A DNA stretch of 64,000 nucleotides from Hyphomicrobium sp. (GTDB taxonomy: Bacteria; Pseudomonadota; Alphaproteobacteria; Rhizobiales; Hyphomicrobiaceae), in the NCBI RefSeq assembly GCF_009026145.1, contig NZ_WBUE01000007.1:104882-168881 (forward strand), written 5' to 3'. Of the stretch, positions 24,476-33,016 are shown one piece after another. Below the pieces are notes generated by a model that searched no databases, had not been told where the DNA came from, and saw only the letters and a program-made list of their open reading frames with translations. Position 1 is the stretch's first letter. Each line of letters begins with the position of its first letter. A program made the translations under genes and the position numbers.

Positions 24476-24769
24476 CGCGACCTCGTCGATGGACTGCTCG
24501 GAAACCCTCGCGGGCCCTCGCCGCGGCTCTCCCCTCACGCGGCCACGTGCATGAGCGTGCAATCGACCGGCGACTACAACCGAAACTGCTGAACCCCGTT
24601 TACGCGTTCCAAATCGGATCAGCGCGATTTGAATCTTCCCGAAACCAAAGTGTTTTGCAGTCGGCGCAATGGATTTTGTAATCGAGCGGCCAATTGACTA
24701 TGCGGCGCGCGGAAACGGCGCGAAACATTCAGCGCTCTGGCTAATTTGACGCCGGCAATCACGCTGAAG

Positions 24770-25693
24770 TCAGCGGCGGTTCTTCGTGGCTTCGAGCTTG
24801 GGTGCGCCATGCTTGGCGAGATGGTCGATCGCCGCCCGCAGTCGGCCGCCGACGCGCTCCAATACCGCCTCGGCTTCCTCGAGCTCACAGCCCTGCAGCA
24901 ATAATACCGCGAGCTTCACGCTACCGTTGGCGCGCTGCAACGCATCGCGCACCGGCGCCCCGCTCTGGCCGGTGAGATGCGCCACCATTCTCTCCCGGCG
25001 CTTGGCGAGCTTGGCGTTGCAGGCCTGAACCTCGACCATCATGCCACGATAGATGCGGCCCAGACGGATCATGACGAGCGTAGAGAGCAGATTGAGCGTG
25101 ATGCGCTGCGCGGTGCCGGCGTTCATGCGCGTCGAGCCGGCGATCGGCTCGGGGCCGGTGGCGAGCAGGATGGGGTGCTCGGCTGCGGCGAGGAGCGGGG
25201 TGCCGGGATTGTTGGCGATGCCGACCGTCAAGGCCCCGCGCCGGCCTGCCTCGCGCAGGCAAGTGAGGGTAAACGGCGTCGTCCCGCTGGCCGCGACCGC
25301 GATCAACACGTCGGCCGGCCCAATGTCATGCTCTCCGATCAGCTCCGTGGCGCGTGCCACGTCGTCTTCGGCCCCTTCGACCGCTTGCGTCATGGCGGCC
25401 TCGCCGCCCGCCAGCAGCAGCAGCAGGCGCTCGGGCGGCCAACTGAAGGTCGGCATGAGCTCGGCGCCATCTTGCACCGCCAGGCGCCCGGATGTACCTG
25501 CTCCGGCATAGATGAGACGTCCGCGCTTGCGCAGCCGGGCTTCGATGGCGAGAGCCGCCTGCTCGATGGACTGGCGGGCGGCCCGTACCGCTGCGACTGA
25601 GGCCAATTGCCCCTCGATCATCGCATCCAGGATGTCGGCGGGCTGCCAGAGATCGATATCGGCGTAGCGCGGACTTAACTGTTCCGTATGCAT
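24770..25693 (-). CDS. murQ: N-acetylmuramic acid 6-phosphate etherase
   Basis: MurQ cleaves the lactyl ether of MurNAc-6-P, giving GlcNAc-6-P and D-lactate during peptidoglycan recycling. The 307-residue SIS-fold protein contains YAGAGTSGRLAVQDGAEL, LIAVAASGTTPFT, NNPGTPLLAAAEHPI, EPIAGSTRMNAGTAQR and a C-terminal helical region with ANGSVKLAVLL. It is transcribed away from a kinase/SIS/nagA set 86 nt upstream, with which it forms a pathway: etherase, kinase, isomerase/deaminase, deacetylase. No strong Shine-Dalgarno precedes the ATG. Confidence 0.96.
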   Translation of the reverse strand: MHTEQLSPRYADIDLWQPADILDAMIEGQLASVAAVRAARQSIEQAALAIEARLRKRGRLIYAGAGTSGRLAVQDGAELMPTFSWPPERLLLLLAGGEAAMTQAVEGAEDDVARATELIGEHDIGPADVLIAVAASGTTPFTLTCLREAGRRGALTVGIANNPGTPLLAAAEHPILLATGPEPIAGSTRMNAGTAQRITLNLLSTLVMIRLGRIYRGMMVEVQACNAKLAKRRERMVAHLTGQSGAPVRDALQRANGSVKLAVLLLQGCELEEAEAVLERVGGRLRAAIDHLAKHGAPKLEATKNRR

Positions 25694-25779
25694 GCGGGCA
25701 GGGTTGGCTCTGAGTGACTTTTGCCGCGTTTATACTGGCGGCGGCCTACATAACGTAGATGTTCGGGAAGTTGCATCCA

Positions 25780-26685
25780 ATGGGGAGAACGGCGTTACTT
25801 CTTGGTGTCGATGGCGGCGGAACCGGCTGCCGCGCACGCTTGGCCGACCTCAATGGGCAGGTTTGGGGCGAGGGAGCGGCGGGGCCCGCCAACATCCGTT
25901 TCGGCCTCAAGGAGAGCTTTGCCGCCGTCCTGCGGGCGACCGATGAGTGCCTGGAGCAGGCCGGATTGTCGCTCGCCGACACCGAAATCGTCGCCTGCCT
26001 CGCGCTCGCCGGCGCCAGCGAGCCGACCCACCTCGCCGCGGCGCGTGCATACAACTTGCCGTTCGCCCATACCATTCTGACGACGGATGCGCACGCCGCC
26101 TGCGTTGGCGCCCATGGCGGCCGCAACGGCGGCATCATCGTCATCGGCACCGGCAGCGTCGGCTGGGGTATCGTCGGCGGCCGCGAATATCGCGTCGGCG
26201 GCTGGGGCTTTCCCGTTTCCGACGAAGGAAGCGGAGCCTGGCTCGGCTGCGAGGCGGCACGCCGCGTCCTGTGGGCATACGACGGCCGCACGCCGTGGAC
26301 CGGCTTGTTGAAGAGGGTGCTCGAGCGCTTCGACGGCGACCCGCATGCCATCGTGCGCTGGATGGGGCAGGCGCGGCCGCGCGACTTCGCTGTGCTGGCG
26401 CCACTCGTTCTGGAGTATGCTGCGCGTGACGACACAGCAGCGCGCGAGTTGCTCCGCGGTGCGGCGCACCACATCGATGTGATAGCGGAGCGACTGGCGA
26501 CGCTGGGCGTGCCGCGGTTGGCGCTGGCAGGCGGCCTCGCATCGGGCATCGAGCCATGGCTCGCCGCCGCAACCCGCGAGCTGCTGGTGTCGCCGGAAGG
26601 AGATGCGCTGAGCGGCGCACTGCATTTGGCGCGCCTCGAGGCCGAAGCCATGGCACTGTCGCAGCCAGCCGCACGGCGTGGATGA
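25780..26685 (+). CDS. BadF/BadG-type N-acetylglucosamine (amino-sugar) kinase
   Basis: ASKHA-fold kinase of 301 residues, beginning MGRTALLLGVDGGGTGCRAR (phosphate-1 loop). TTDAHAACVGAHGG, IIVIGTGSVGWG (phosphate-2) and LALAGGLASGIEP (adenosine motif) follow. Family members phosphorylate GlcNAc, GlcN or MurNAc. The context, murQ divergent upstream and a SIS protein plus nagA downstream, points to amino sugars released from peptidoglycan. The start at 25780 is chosen over 25759 because GGGAAG lies 10 nt upstream. It overlaps the SIS gene by 4 nt. Confidence 0.88.
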   Translation: MGRTALLLGVDGGGTGCRARLADLNGQVWGEGAAGPANIRFGLKESFAAVLRATDECLEQAGLSLADTEIVACLALAGASEPTHLAAARAYNLPFAHTILTTDAHAACVGAHGGRNGGIIVIGTGSVGWGIVGGREYRVGGWGFPVSDEGSGAWLGCEAARRVLWAYDGRTPWTGLLKRVLERFDGDPHAIVRWMGQARPRDFAVLAPLVLEYAARDDTAARELLRGAAHHIDVIAERLATLGVPRLALAGGLASGIEPWLAAATRELLVSPEGDALSGALHLARLEAEAMALSQPAARRG

Positions 26686-27734
26686 AGGCGCCCGTTCCGA
26701 CAATGAGTAACGCAAAGGCAAAGATGGCGCAGGAGCTGAGCGAAGCTCCGCTGGCCATCCACCGCCAGCAACAGATCTTAGCGCAGCCGCTGGCGGAGCT
26801 GGTCGCGCGGCTACGGAGTCGCCCGCCGCAAGTCGTGGTGACGTGCGCGCGTGGCAGCTCGGCGCACGCCGCGGCGTTCGCCAAACACCTCATCGAACGC
26901 TATGTCGGGCTTCCCGTCGCCCCGGCCGCTCCCAGTATCGCCAGCATTTATGGCGGCGCGCTGCAGCTCAAAGGCCAGCTCGTTCTCGCCATCTCGCAGT
27001 CGGGGCGCAGCGATGACCTTTTGGCGTTGACCGAGAGCGCGAAGCGAACGGGGGCCCTTTGCGTTGCCGTCACCAACGCGACCGACTCGCCACTGGCCGA
27101 AATGAGCGACATCGTGCTGCCGATCTGCGCCGGGCCGGAGCTGAGCGTCGCGGCGACGAAAACCTTCATTGCCACAGCCGGGGCTCTGGCGCGCCTCACG
27201 GCGCGGTGGGCCGAAAATACGGATCTCGACGCGGCGATCGGACGGTTGCCCGAACGGTTGACGGCCGCGGCCGCGCTCGACTGGAGTGCCGCCGTGCCGG
27301 CCCTGGCCGATGCGGCGAGCCTCGTGACCATCGGGCGTGGATCGACGCTGGCGATCGCGCGTGAGGCGGCACTGAAGCTGAAAGAGACGTGCAACCGCCA
27401 CGCCGAAGCCTTCAGCGGCGCCGAATTCATGCACGGGCCGGTATCGCTGGTCGAAACGCGCTATCCGATCCTCATGTTCATGCCGACCGATGCGGCGGCG
27501 CCCGGCATGCGCCAGCTCGCCGGGGAACTCAGGCGCATGGGCACGGCGTTGTTCATCGCCGAGCCGGGTGAGGCCACGCCCTCTCGGCTGCCGGCGCTGT
27601 CGGCCGATCAGCCGGAGGCCGACGCCATTTGCCTCATCCAGAGCTTTTACGCCATGGCGGTGCAATTGGCGCAGCGGCTCGATATCGACGTTGATCGCCC
27701 CCGACATCTCAGCAAAGTCACCAGCACGCTATGA
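26682..27734 (+). CDS. SIS-domain sugar isomerase/deaminase (GlmS isomerase-like, AgaS/NagB-II type)
   Basis: A 350-residue protein with tandem SIS domains homologous to the isomerase half of GlmS but without the glutaminase domain. Motifs are CARGSSAHAAAFAKH, LAISQSGRSDD, VTNATDSPLAE, GPELSVAATKTF, IGRGSTLAIAREAALKLKETC and FMHGP. Such stand-alone proteins work as glucosamine-6-phosphate deaminases or isomerases. Between a kinase and nagA it is best read as the deaminase step, turning GlcN-6-P to fructose-6-P. The start uses the ATGA overlap; ATG at 26703 (MSNAKAKM) is an alternative. Confidence 0.88.
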   Translation: MKAPVPTMSNAKAKMAQELSEAPLAIHRQQQILAQPLAELVARLRSRPPQVVVTCARGSSAHAAAFAKHLIERYVGLPVAPAAPSIASIYGGALQLKGQLVLAISQSGRSDDLLALTESAKRTGALCVAVTNATDSPLAEMSDIVLPICAGPELSVAATKTFIATAGALARLTARWAENTDLDAAIGRLPERLTAAAALDWSAAVPALADAASLVTIGRGSTLAIAREAALKLKETCNRHAEAFSGAEFMHGPVSLVETRYPILMFMPTDAAAPGMRQLAGELRRMGTALFIAEPGEATPSRLPALSADQPEADAICLIQSFYAMAVQLAQRLDIDVDRPRHLSKVTSTL

Positions 27735-28906
27735 GCAGAACGCCTTATCACGCCGTCGTGGCACGTAACGTCTTCGACGGCGTCACCGTGCTGGACGATC
27801 ATGCCGTCATCATCGAAGGCGCGCACATCGTCGATGTGGTGCCGCGCAACGACCTGCCCGCACCGGTGCCGGCGTATGCTCTGCCGGGCGGGGCTTGGCT
27901 GGCACCCGGATTCATCGACGTGCAGGTGAACGGCGGGGGCGATGTGCTGTTCAACGACACGCCGACGCCCGCCGGCGTCAACGCCATCGCTGCCGCGCAT
28001 CGCCGCTACGGTACGACCGGTCTGCTGCCGACGCTGATCAGCGATACGCCCGAGAAGATGCGCGTTGCGATGGCGGCTGCGCAGTCGGCGGCCGGCGCCA
28101 ACCCGAGCGTGCTCGGCATTCACTTCGAAGGGCCATTCCTGTCGCCCGAGAAGCCCGGCGTGCATAAGCCGGCGATGTTCCGCGATCCCGAGCCGCGCGA
28201 CCTCGAGCTGCTGACGGGCTGGCCGGCGGGGACCGTGCTCGTCACGCTGGCGCCGGAGCGGGTCCCCGCCGAGTTCATTGCCTCGCTGGTGCAGGCGGGC
28301 GTGCGCGTATCGCTCGGCCATTCGATGGCGACGTACGCCGAGACGCAGGCAGCGCTCACCGCCGGACTCACCGGCTTCACGCATTTGTTCAACGCCATGC
28401 GTCCGCTCGCCAGCCGCGAGCCGGGTCCCATCGCCGCCGCGCTCGAGGCGCCCGCCGCGTGGTTCGGCATGATCGTCGACGGCGCGCACGTGGCGCCCGA
28501 GATGCTACGGCTGGCGCTGCGCGGGGCGGCGCATCCGATGCTGGTCACCGACGCCATGCCGCCGGTGGGCGGAGCCCGGTCGAGCTTCACCCTCTACGGG
28601 CAGGAGATCACGGTGCGCGATGGTCGCTGCACGCGGGCAGACGGCACGCTCGCCGGCGCCGCGATCGATATGGCGAGCTGCGTGCGCAATTCGGTGCGCG
28701 ATTTGCACGTGCCGCTCACCTCGGCGCTGCGCTTTGCATCGACCGAGCCGGCAGAGTTCCTGGGGCTGGGTACGATGCTCGGCCGTCTGGCTCCCGGCTT
28801 CCGCGCCGACATGGTCGCCTTCGACCCATCCGACGTCCGGGTGCTAGGGACGTGGGTCGCCGGCGAGTCCGAGCACGACGTTGCGCCCGAGCGTGTGCGC
28901 GCCTAA
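27731..28906 (+). CDS. nagA: N-acetylglucosamine-6-phosphate deacetylase
   Basis: Amidohydrolase-fold NagA of 391 residues converting GlcNAc-6-P to GlcN-6-P and acetate. Visible features are GFIDVQVNGGGDVLFNDTPT, LGIHFEGPFLSPEKPGVHK with metal Glu, LGHSMATYAE and GFTHLFNAMRPLASREPG with metal His residues, VDGAHVAPE, and catalytic Asp in MLVTDAMPPVG. It ends the kinase-SIS-nagA operon, overlapping the SIS gene by 4 nt. Confidence 0.95.
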   Translation: MSRTPYHAVVARNVFDGVTVLDDHAVIIEGAHIVDVVPRNDLPAPVPAYALPGGAWLAPGFIDVQVNGGGDVLFNDTPTPAGVNAIAAAHRRYGTTGLLPTLISDTPEKMRVAMAAAQSAAGANPSVLGIHFEGPFLSPEKPGVHKPAMFRDPEPRDLELLTGWPAGTVLVTLAPERVPAEFIASLVQAGVRVSLGHSMATYAETQAALTAGLTGFTHLFNAMRPLASREPGPIAAALEAPAAWFGMIVDGAHVAPEMLRLALRGAAHPMLVTDAMPPVGGARSSFTLYGQEITVRDGRCTRADGTLAGAAIDMASCVRNSVRDLHVPLTSALRFASTEPAEFLGLGTMLGRLAPGFRADMVAFDPSDVRVLGTWVAGESEHDVAPERVRA

Positions 28907-28921
28907 GTACGCGCAGGAGGT

Positions 28922-30169
28922 TCAGGCAGACCCCCTCTTGCGCTTCACCGCGATATCCCTCTCCCAGCCGAACACCGAGCGCCCGTCGAGCGCCGGCGAG
29001 GCATCGCGCTCTCCGGCGATGAAGGCGTCGAGCGACGGTCCGGTGGCGGTACGCTCGAGTCGCCGCGCCTGAGCATCGAGGCGCTTTAGCGCCTGCATCT
29101 GCTCGTCGCGCCCAAGCCTGGCGTTCTCGACCGCCGTCTTGAGCACGCGGATGGTCTCGTCATACACCTTGATCGGCACCGGGTACGGGTGCCGGTCCTT
29201 GCCGCCGTGCGCCAGCGAGAAGCGCGCGGGGTCTTGGAAGCGGTACGGTGCGCCGTGCACGACCTCGGCCACCATGGCGAGCGAGGCCACCGTGCGCGCC
29301 CCGACGCCGGGGGTGAGCAGCAGCTCGGGGAAGTCTACGGGGCCACGCTCGGCAGCCGCGGCGAGGGTGCCGTGCAAGCGGCGGGTAAAGACGTCGGAAG
29401 TGCGTACGTCATGGTGCGCCGGCATGATGAGATGCGGCAGCGCTGGCTGCGCAGATTGAGGCTGCGTCAGTGCGGCAAACTCGCCGACGACGCGGTCGGG
29501 GCCGAAGGTCGCCAGCAGATCGAGCTGCGCCGAACGCGATGGCGCGGCGCGCTTGTCGGTCAGGTTGACGATGTTGCCCTGGCTCGGCCCGTCGATGGCG
29601 CTATGCGGAGCGTCGCAGAAGTCGCGCACGTCCCCCGAATGCCAGTGATAGCGGCGTGCCTGGCGCGCATTGCCGTTCATGCCCTGCTGCACCACCGTCC
29701 AGCGGCCGTCGTCGGTGACGAAGAAGCCGTGCAGGTAGAGGTCGAAACCGTCCTGCACGGCGGCGCTGTCGACCTTGGCGACGAGGCGGCTGGCGCGCGT
29801 CAGCGCCGGGGCGTCGAGGCCAACGCGGTAGCCCAATGCAGTCAGCTCATCGGGCGTCTTACGCGAGTGCTTGCCGCGCCCGCCGCACACGTAGATGCCG
29901 AGCTCGCCCGCGCGTGGGGCAAGGCCGCGCTTCAGAGCGCCGATGACGCTGGTGGTGATGCCGGACGAATGCCAGTCCATGCCCATGACGGCGCCGAACG
30001 ACTGGAACCAGAAGGGGTGCGCCAGCCGGCGCAGGAGCTCGTCGCGCCCGTAATGCTGAACAATCGCTTCCACGACGATGGCGCCGAGCGCCGCCATGCG
30101 CGCTGACAGCCATGCCGGCACGCGTCCGCCATGCAGGGGTAGGTCGGCGCTGCCGGTGCGTCGGGCCAT
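28922..30169 (-). CDS. DUF763 family protein
   Basis: A 415-residue protein of the DUF763 family, opening MARRTGSADLPLHGGRVPAW and containing FGAVMGMDWHSSGITTSVIG, VCGGRGKHSRKTP and LLLTPGVGARTVASLA, a helix-hairpin-helix-like segment. The LGYRVG and FFVTDDGRWTVVQQGMN stretches are also conserved. The biochemical role is unknown; the GxGxxT hairpin suggests nucleic acid contact. It converges with nagA (15-nt gap) and has an AAGGTGA ribosome site. Confidence 0.88.
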   Translation of the reverse strand: MARRTGSADLPLHGGRVPAWLSARMAALGAIVVEAIVQHYGRDELLRRLAHPFWFQSFGAVMGMDWHSSGITTSVIGALKRGLAPRAGELGIYVCGGRGKHSRKTPDELTALGYRVGLDAPALTRASRLVAKVDSAAVQDGFDLYLHGFFVTDDGRWTVVQQGMNGNARQARRYHWHSGDVRDFCDAPHSAIDGPSQGNIVNLTDKRAAPSRSAQLDLLATFGPDRVVGEFAALTQPQSAQPALPHLIMPAHHDVRTSDVFTRRLHGTLAAAAERGPVDFPELLLTPGVGARTVASLAMVAEVVHGAPYRFQDPARFSLAHGGKDRHPYPVPIKVYDETIRVLKTAVENARLGRDEQMQALKRLDAQARRLERTATGPSLDAFIAGERDASPALDGRSVFGWERDIAVKRKRGSA

Positions 30170-30372
30170 AGGTCACCTTCGACTCATCAGTGTAGCAGAA
30201 GGGCCGCCGCCTCCGGACGTGAGGCCGAGGCCCGGCCACCGAGCGGCGGCCACGCGCAAGCGCCGCGCGCGCTAGGGCGACCGCCACGCTGCCCTATAGC
30301 GATTGATGCAAACAGGCGGCGCGAAGTCTCGTATATTGGCTTCAAGTCTCGTGAAGGCGATGTAGGTGAGGC

Positions 30373-30678
30373 ATGGCGGCTCCGCTGGTGGTATCGATCC
30401 CGCACACGCTCGGGCGCGCGGAAGCGTTGCGGCGTTTGAAATCCGGGCTCGATGGCCTGCCCCAATCTGCGCTGCTGACGCTCGAGCAGCAGCCGTGGGT
30501 CGACAACCGCCTGCCGTTCATCGTCCGCGCCTTCGGCCAGTCGGTGCCGGGCTCGCTCGAGGTGCAGGATGACGCCGTGCGGCTCGAGGTGGTGCTGCCG
30601 GCGCTGCTGCAAAAATTGTGGGAGCCGCTGAAAAAGGTGCTGCTCGGCCGCGCCAGACTGCTGCTCGAAAAGAAGTAG
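30373..30678 (+). CDS. Polyhydroxyalkanoic acid system family protein
   Basis: A 101-residue protein matching the small family found in PHA granule regions. It begins MAAPLVVSIPHTLGRAEALRR, has a central VRAFGQSVPGSLEV beta segment, and ends in a basic RARLLLEKK helix. LPALLQKLWEPLKKVLL is amphipathic, as expected for a granule- or membrane-surface protein. The function is not established. It stands alone between DUF763 and a FecR-domain gene. Confidence 0.8.
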   Translation: MAAPLVVSIPHTLGRAEALRRLKSGLDGLPQSALLTLEQQPWVDNRLPFIVRAFGQSVPGSLEVQDDAVRLEVVLPALLQKLWEPLKKVLLGRARLLLEKK

Positions 30679-30706
30679 CGATCGGGCGCCGAACAACGTC
30701 AGCGCG

Positions 30707-31732
30707 TCAGCGGATCTGTCCGCCGTAGCTGCTGCCTCCACCCGTGGGGGCGCCGCCCGTGTGACCGCCGCCCGGTCGGTAGCCGCCGCCGATGCCGATA
30801 CCGCCGCGGATGATGATGTCCACGGCGCGCGCGCCGCCGCCATAGTCGTCGTCATCTTCGTACTTCGGCTTGCGCTTCACGGTCTTGCGCGGCGGTTCGT
30901 AGTCGTCGTTCGAAGCCTGGCGCTTCTTCTTCTTTTTCGGCTTGTCGCCGTCATCGGCCTTCCGCGTCTTGGGCTTGCCGGAGTTGGCGCACGCCTTCGG
31001 CTCGGCGTCGGGGAACGCGGCCTCGATGACGCCAGTACGGGTCGTTGTCGGCAGCGGCTCGATTTGCGGCGTGTTGGCGACGAACGGGAACGCAACGTCG
31101 AAGTCGGCGGCCTCTCTCCCCTCCATATCCTTCCAATTCAGCGGCTTGCTCACGGTTCCCTCGCGGGAGATCTGAATGAGCTGGCCAGGGCGATCGAGCA
31201 CGTGGCAGACATTCTTCTCAGAGGTCACCTCGATGCCGCCGTCGTGCAGCAGCAGCCAGGCGCTGTTGTCGGGCAGCACATAGGCGTCGAAGATGGTGCC
31301 GCGCACGGTGATCGAGGCGTTGGGTGTGCGGATGAGATACGTCGGCTTAGTGGCGACACCAGTGATGAAGCGAAACGCGCCCTTGGTGAGATCGAGGACG
31401 ATCGATCCGGCTTTCTTGTCGCTGTCATAGACGAACTTGTCGAGCACCATGCGCGCTCCGGGGCCGAGGGCCAGTTTGGTGTCATCGTTGAGGCGGAACT
31501 CGCCACGGCCGTCGTCGCTGACCTCGATGACCTCATCCTGGCGCACGATGTCGCCGATCGTTAGCTCGCGCTCCTCCTTGTCGAAGTCGGCCTTGACGAT
31601 GCTGACGATGGTGCGCGCATCGCCGATCTCGGCGCCGGAGCCCGCGCGCGCGGAACCTTGCGGCAACATGCAGAGAGCTGCCAGCGCCGATGTGGCGATC
31701 ATCTGCGTTACGAGCAGCCGCGGCGCAGCCAT
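30707..31732 (-). CDS. Secreted FecR-domain protein with Lys-rich and Gly-rich tail
   Basis: A 341-residue exported protein. A signal peptide (MAAPRLLVTQMIATSALAAL) precedes a FecR-type beta domain (about 45-180): LTIGDIVRQDEVIEVSDDGR, FRLNDDTKLALGPGARM and TPNASITVRGTIFD. The C-terminal half is low complexity, with a run of lysines (KPKKKKKR), an acidic YEDDDDYGGG patch and a Gly-rich end. No ECF sigma or TonB receptor lies beside it, so it is not a classical FecR regulator. It is probably a periplasmic or envelope structural/sensor protein. Confidence 0.8.
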   Translation of the reverse strand: MAAPRLLVTQMIATSALAALCMLPQGSARAGSGAEIGDARTIVSIVKADFDKEERELTIGDIVRQDEVIEVSDDGRGEFRLNDDTKLALGPGARMVLDKFVYDSDKKAGSIVLDLTKGAFRFITGVATKPTYLIRTPNASITVRGTIFDAYVLPDNSAWLLLHDGGIEVTSEKNVCHVLDRPGQLIQISREGTVSKPLNWKDMEGREAADFDVAFPFVANTPQIEPLPTTTRTGVIEAAFPDAEPKACANSGKPKTRKADDGDKPKKKKKRQASNDDYEPPRKTVKRKPKYEDDDDYGGGARAVDIIIRGGIGIGGGYRPGGGHTGGAPTGGGSSYGGQIR

Positions 31733-31894
31733 GACAGTCTCCACAAATTGACGCTCGCGCATGCTAGCTCAGCACGCGGATCACTCCAAATAAGAGTGTT
31801 CAGGCTTAATCTTAGCCCTAGAAGTTGACGAGGTTGTGGAGCCGCATTGGCGAGCAGGCTCACTGGCCCGCAAAGCGGCGGCTGGCTCCCCCCG

Positions 31895-32461
31895 CTAGCG
31901 CGCAGGTACGAGGGTGGCGCGGATTTCGATCTGCACGATCTCGCCGACCAGGAAAGCATAAGCGGTCATGTTGAAGTCGCCGCGGCGGATGCGCGTCGTG
32001 GCGCGGAACTGGCGCGTGCCGTCGGCAGCGGGCGGCTGCAGCGCTATCTGCAACACGATGGGCCGCGTGACGCCCTTAACCGTCATGTCGCCGCTCATCC
32101 GGTAGGCGGCCGGGCTGTTCGTTTCTACGCTCCGACTCTTGAAGCGCATTTGCGGATAGGCGGCGACGGCGAAGAAGTCCTTCCCGCGCAACTCGCCCTC
32201 GGCGATAGCCGTATTGGCCGTGAGCGTGCGCGTGTCGATGACCACCTCTGCCGTCGATTGCTCGATGGCGGCGTCGTCGATCTCGGCAACGCCGCTTACG
32301 CCCGTGAAGCGGCCCTGCCCGGTTGACAACGGCATGCTGTAGGAGAAGCGGACCTCGGCGCGCGTGGTATCGAAAACGTAGGGAGCCGGTTGGCTTTGTC
32401 CGGCGCCGGCCAGCATGCAAAGGACGAATGCTGCGGCTAAAGCGCGGGCGGAGGCGAGCAT
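31895..32461 (-). CDS. YceI-family periplasmic lipid-binding protein
   Basis: A 188-residue secreted lipocalin-like protein of the YceI family. A signal peptide (MLASARALAAAFVLCMLAG) is followed by APYVFDTTRAEVRFSYSM, TAEVVIDTRTLTA, GKDFFAVAAYPQMRFKS and GDMTVKGVTRPIVL, the usual YceI blocks. Family members bind isoprenoid quinones or polyprenyl chains in a beta barrel. It is divergent from a small secreted protein gene. Confidence 0.88.
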   Translation of the reverse strand: MLASARALAAAFVLCMLAGAGQSQPAPYVFDTTRAEVRFSYSMPLSTGQGRFTGVSGVAEIDDAAIEQSTAEVVIDTRTLTANTAIAEGELRGKDFFAVAAYPQMRFKSRSVETNSPAAYRMSGDMTVKGVTRPIVLQIALQPPAADGTRQFRATTRIRRGDFNMTAYAFLVGEIVQIEIRATLVPAR

Positions 32462-32642
32462 GCAATTTCCCCTCGGCAGGCAAGAAAAGCGGCGTATGGC
32501 ACTCGAATAGTATATCGCGGAGAATATGGCGTGGCGCGCGCGACACAGGACTGCAGTAAATGCGGGGCGGGTCTTCCGCGGCCATGTACGTGCCCCATAT
32601 TGACGGCAAAATCCCGCCGTCGATTTGCCGGAGGACCGACCT

Positions 32643-32972
32643 ATGCGATCTGTGCCGACCCTCGCTGCTGTGCTGGCGTTCTTCATGCTGGTCCCGCCGG
32701 CGCTGGCGTTCGACGTGCAGAATGGCGGCGGCGGTCAGGCGGGCGGTTCCGCCAGCTTGGCGCCGGATGCATCCTCCGTTCCCGGCGTCAGCCTCGACAC
32801 CGACCTGCGTGCGCAGCTCGGGCTGGCTGAGGATAAGGCGGCTGCCACCTCGAAGTCGGGTCTGCAGTTCGGCGGCGGAGTATTCACCGGGTCCGGCAGC
32901 GCCGTGAACTCGACGTCGATGAGCTACGACGAGCGGCCCTGGGTCGCACCGCGTACGCGCCCAGGCCACTGA
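32643..32972 (+). CDS. Small secreted protein, unrecognised
   Basis: A 109-residue exported protein. A clear signal peptide (MRSVPTLAAVLAFFMLVPPALA) is followed by a Gly/Ser-rich mature region with FDVQNGGGGQAGG and a C-terminal SYDERPWVAPR. GGAGG lies 9 nt upstream of the ATG. No family is recognised. It stands alone between the YceI and APC-transporter genes. Confidence 0.65.
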   Translation: MRSVPTLAAVLAFFMLVPPALAFDVQNGGGGQAGGSASLAPDASSVPGVSLDTDLRAQLGLAEDKAAATSKSGLQFGGGVFTGSGSAVNSTSMSYDERPWVAPRTRPGH

Positions 32973-33016
32973 CCCTCATCAGACGATGACTCTTTAGCGC
33001 CCGTGCCGCGCGTGCC

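Noticed and set aside
24619..24888. Minus-strand 89-codon frame between the GT51 fusion and murQ
   Set aside because: Overlaps the murQ 3' end in another frame and has no convincing start signal or domain; treated as non-coding.
30707..31732. FecR-type sigma-regulatory system
   Set aside because: The FecR domain is present, but there is no ECF sigma factor or linked TonB receptor, and the tail is low complexity.
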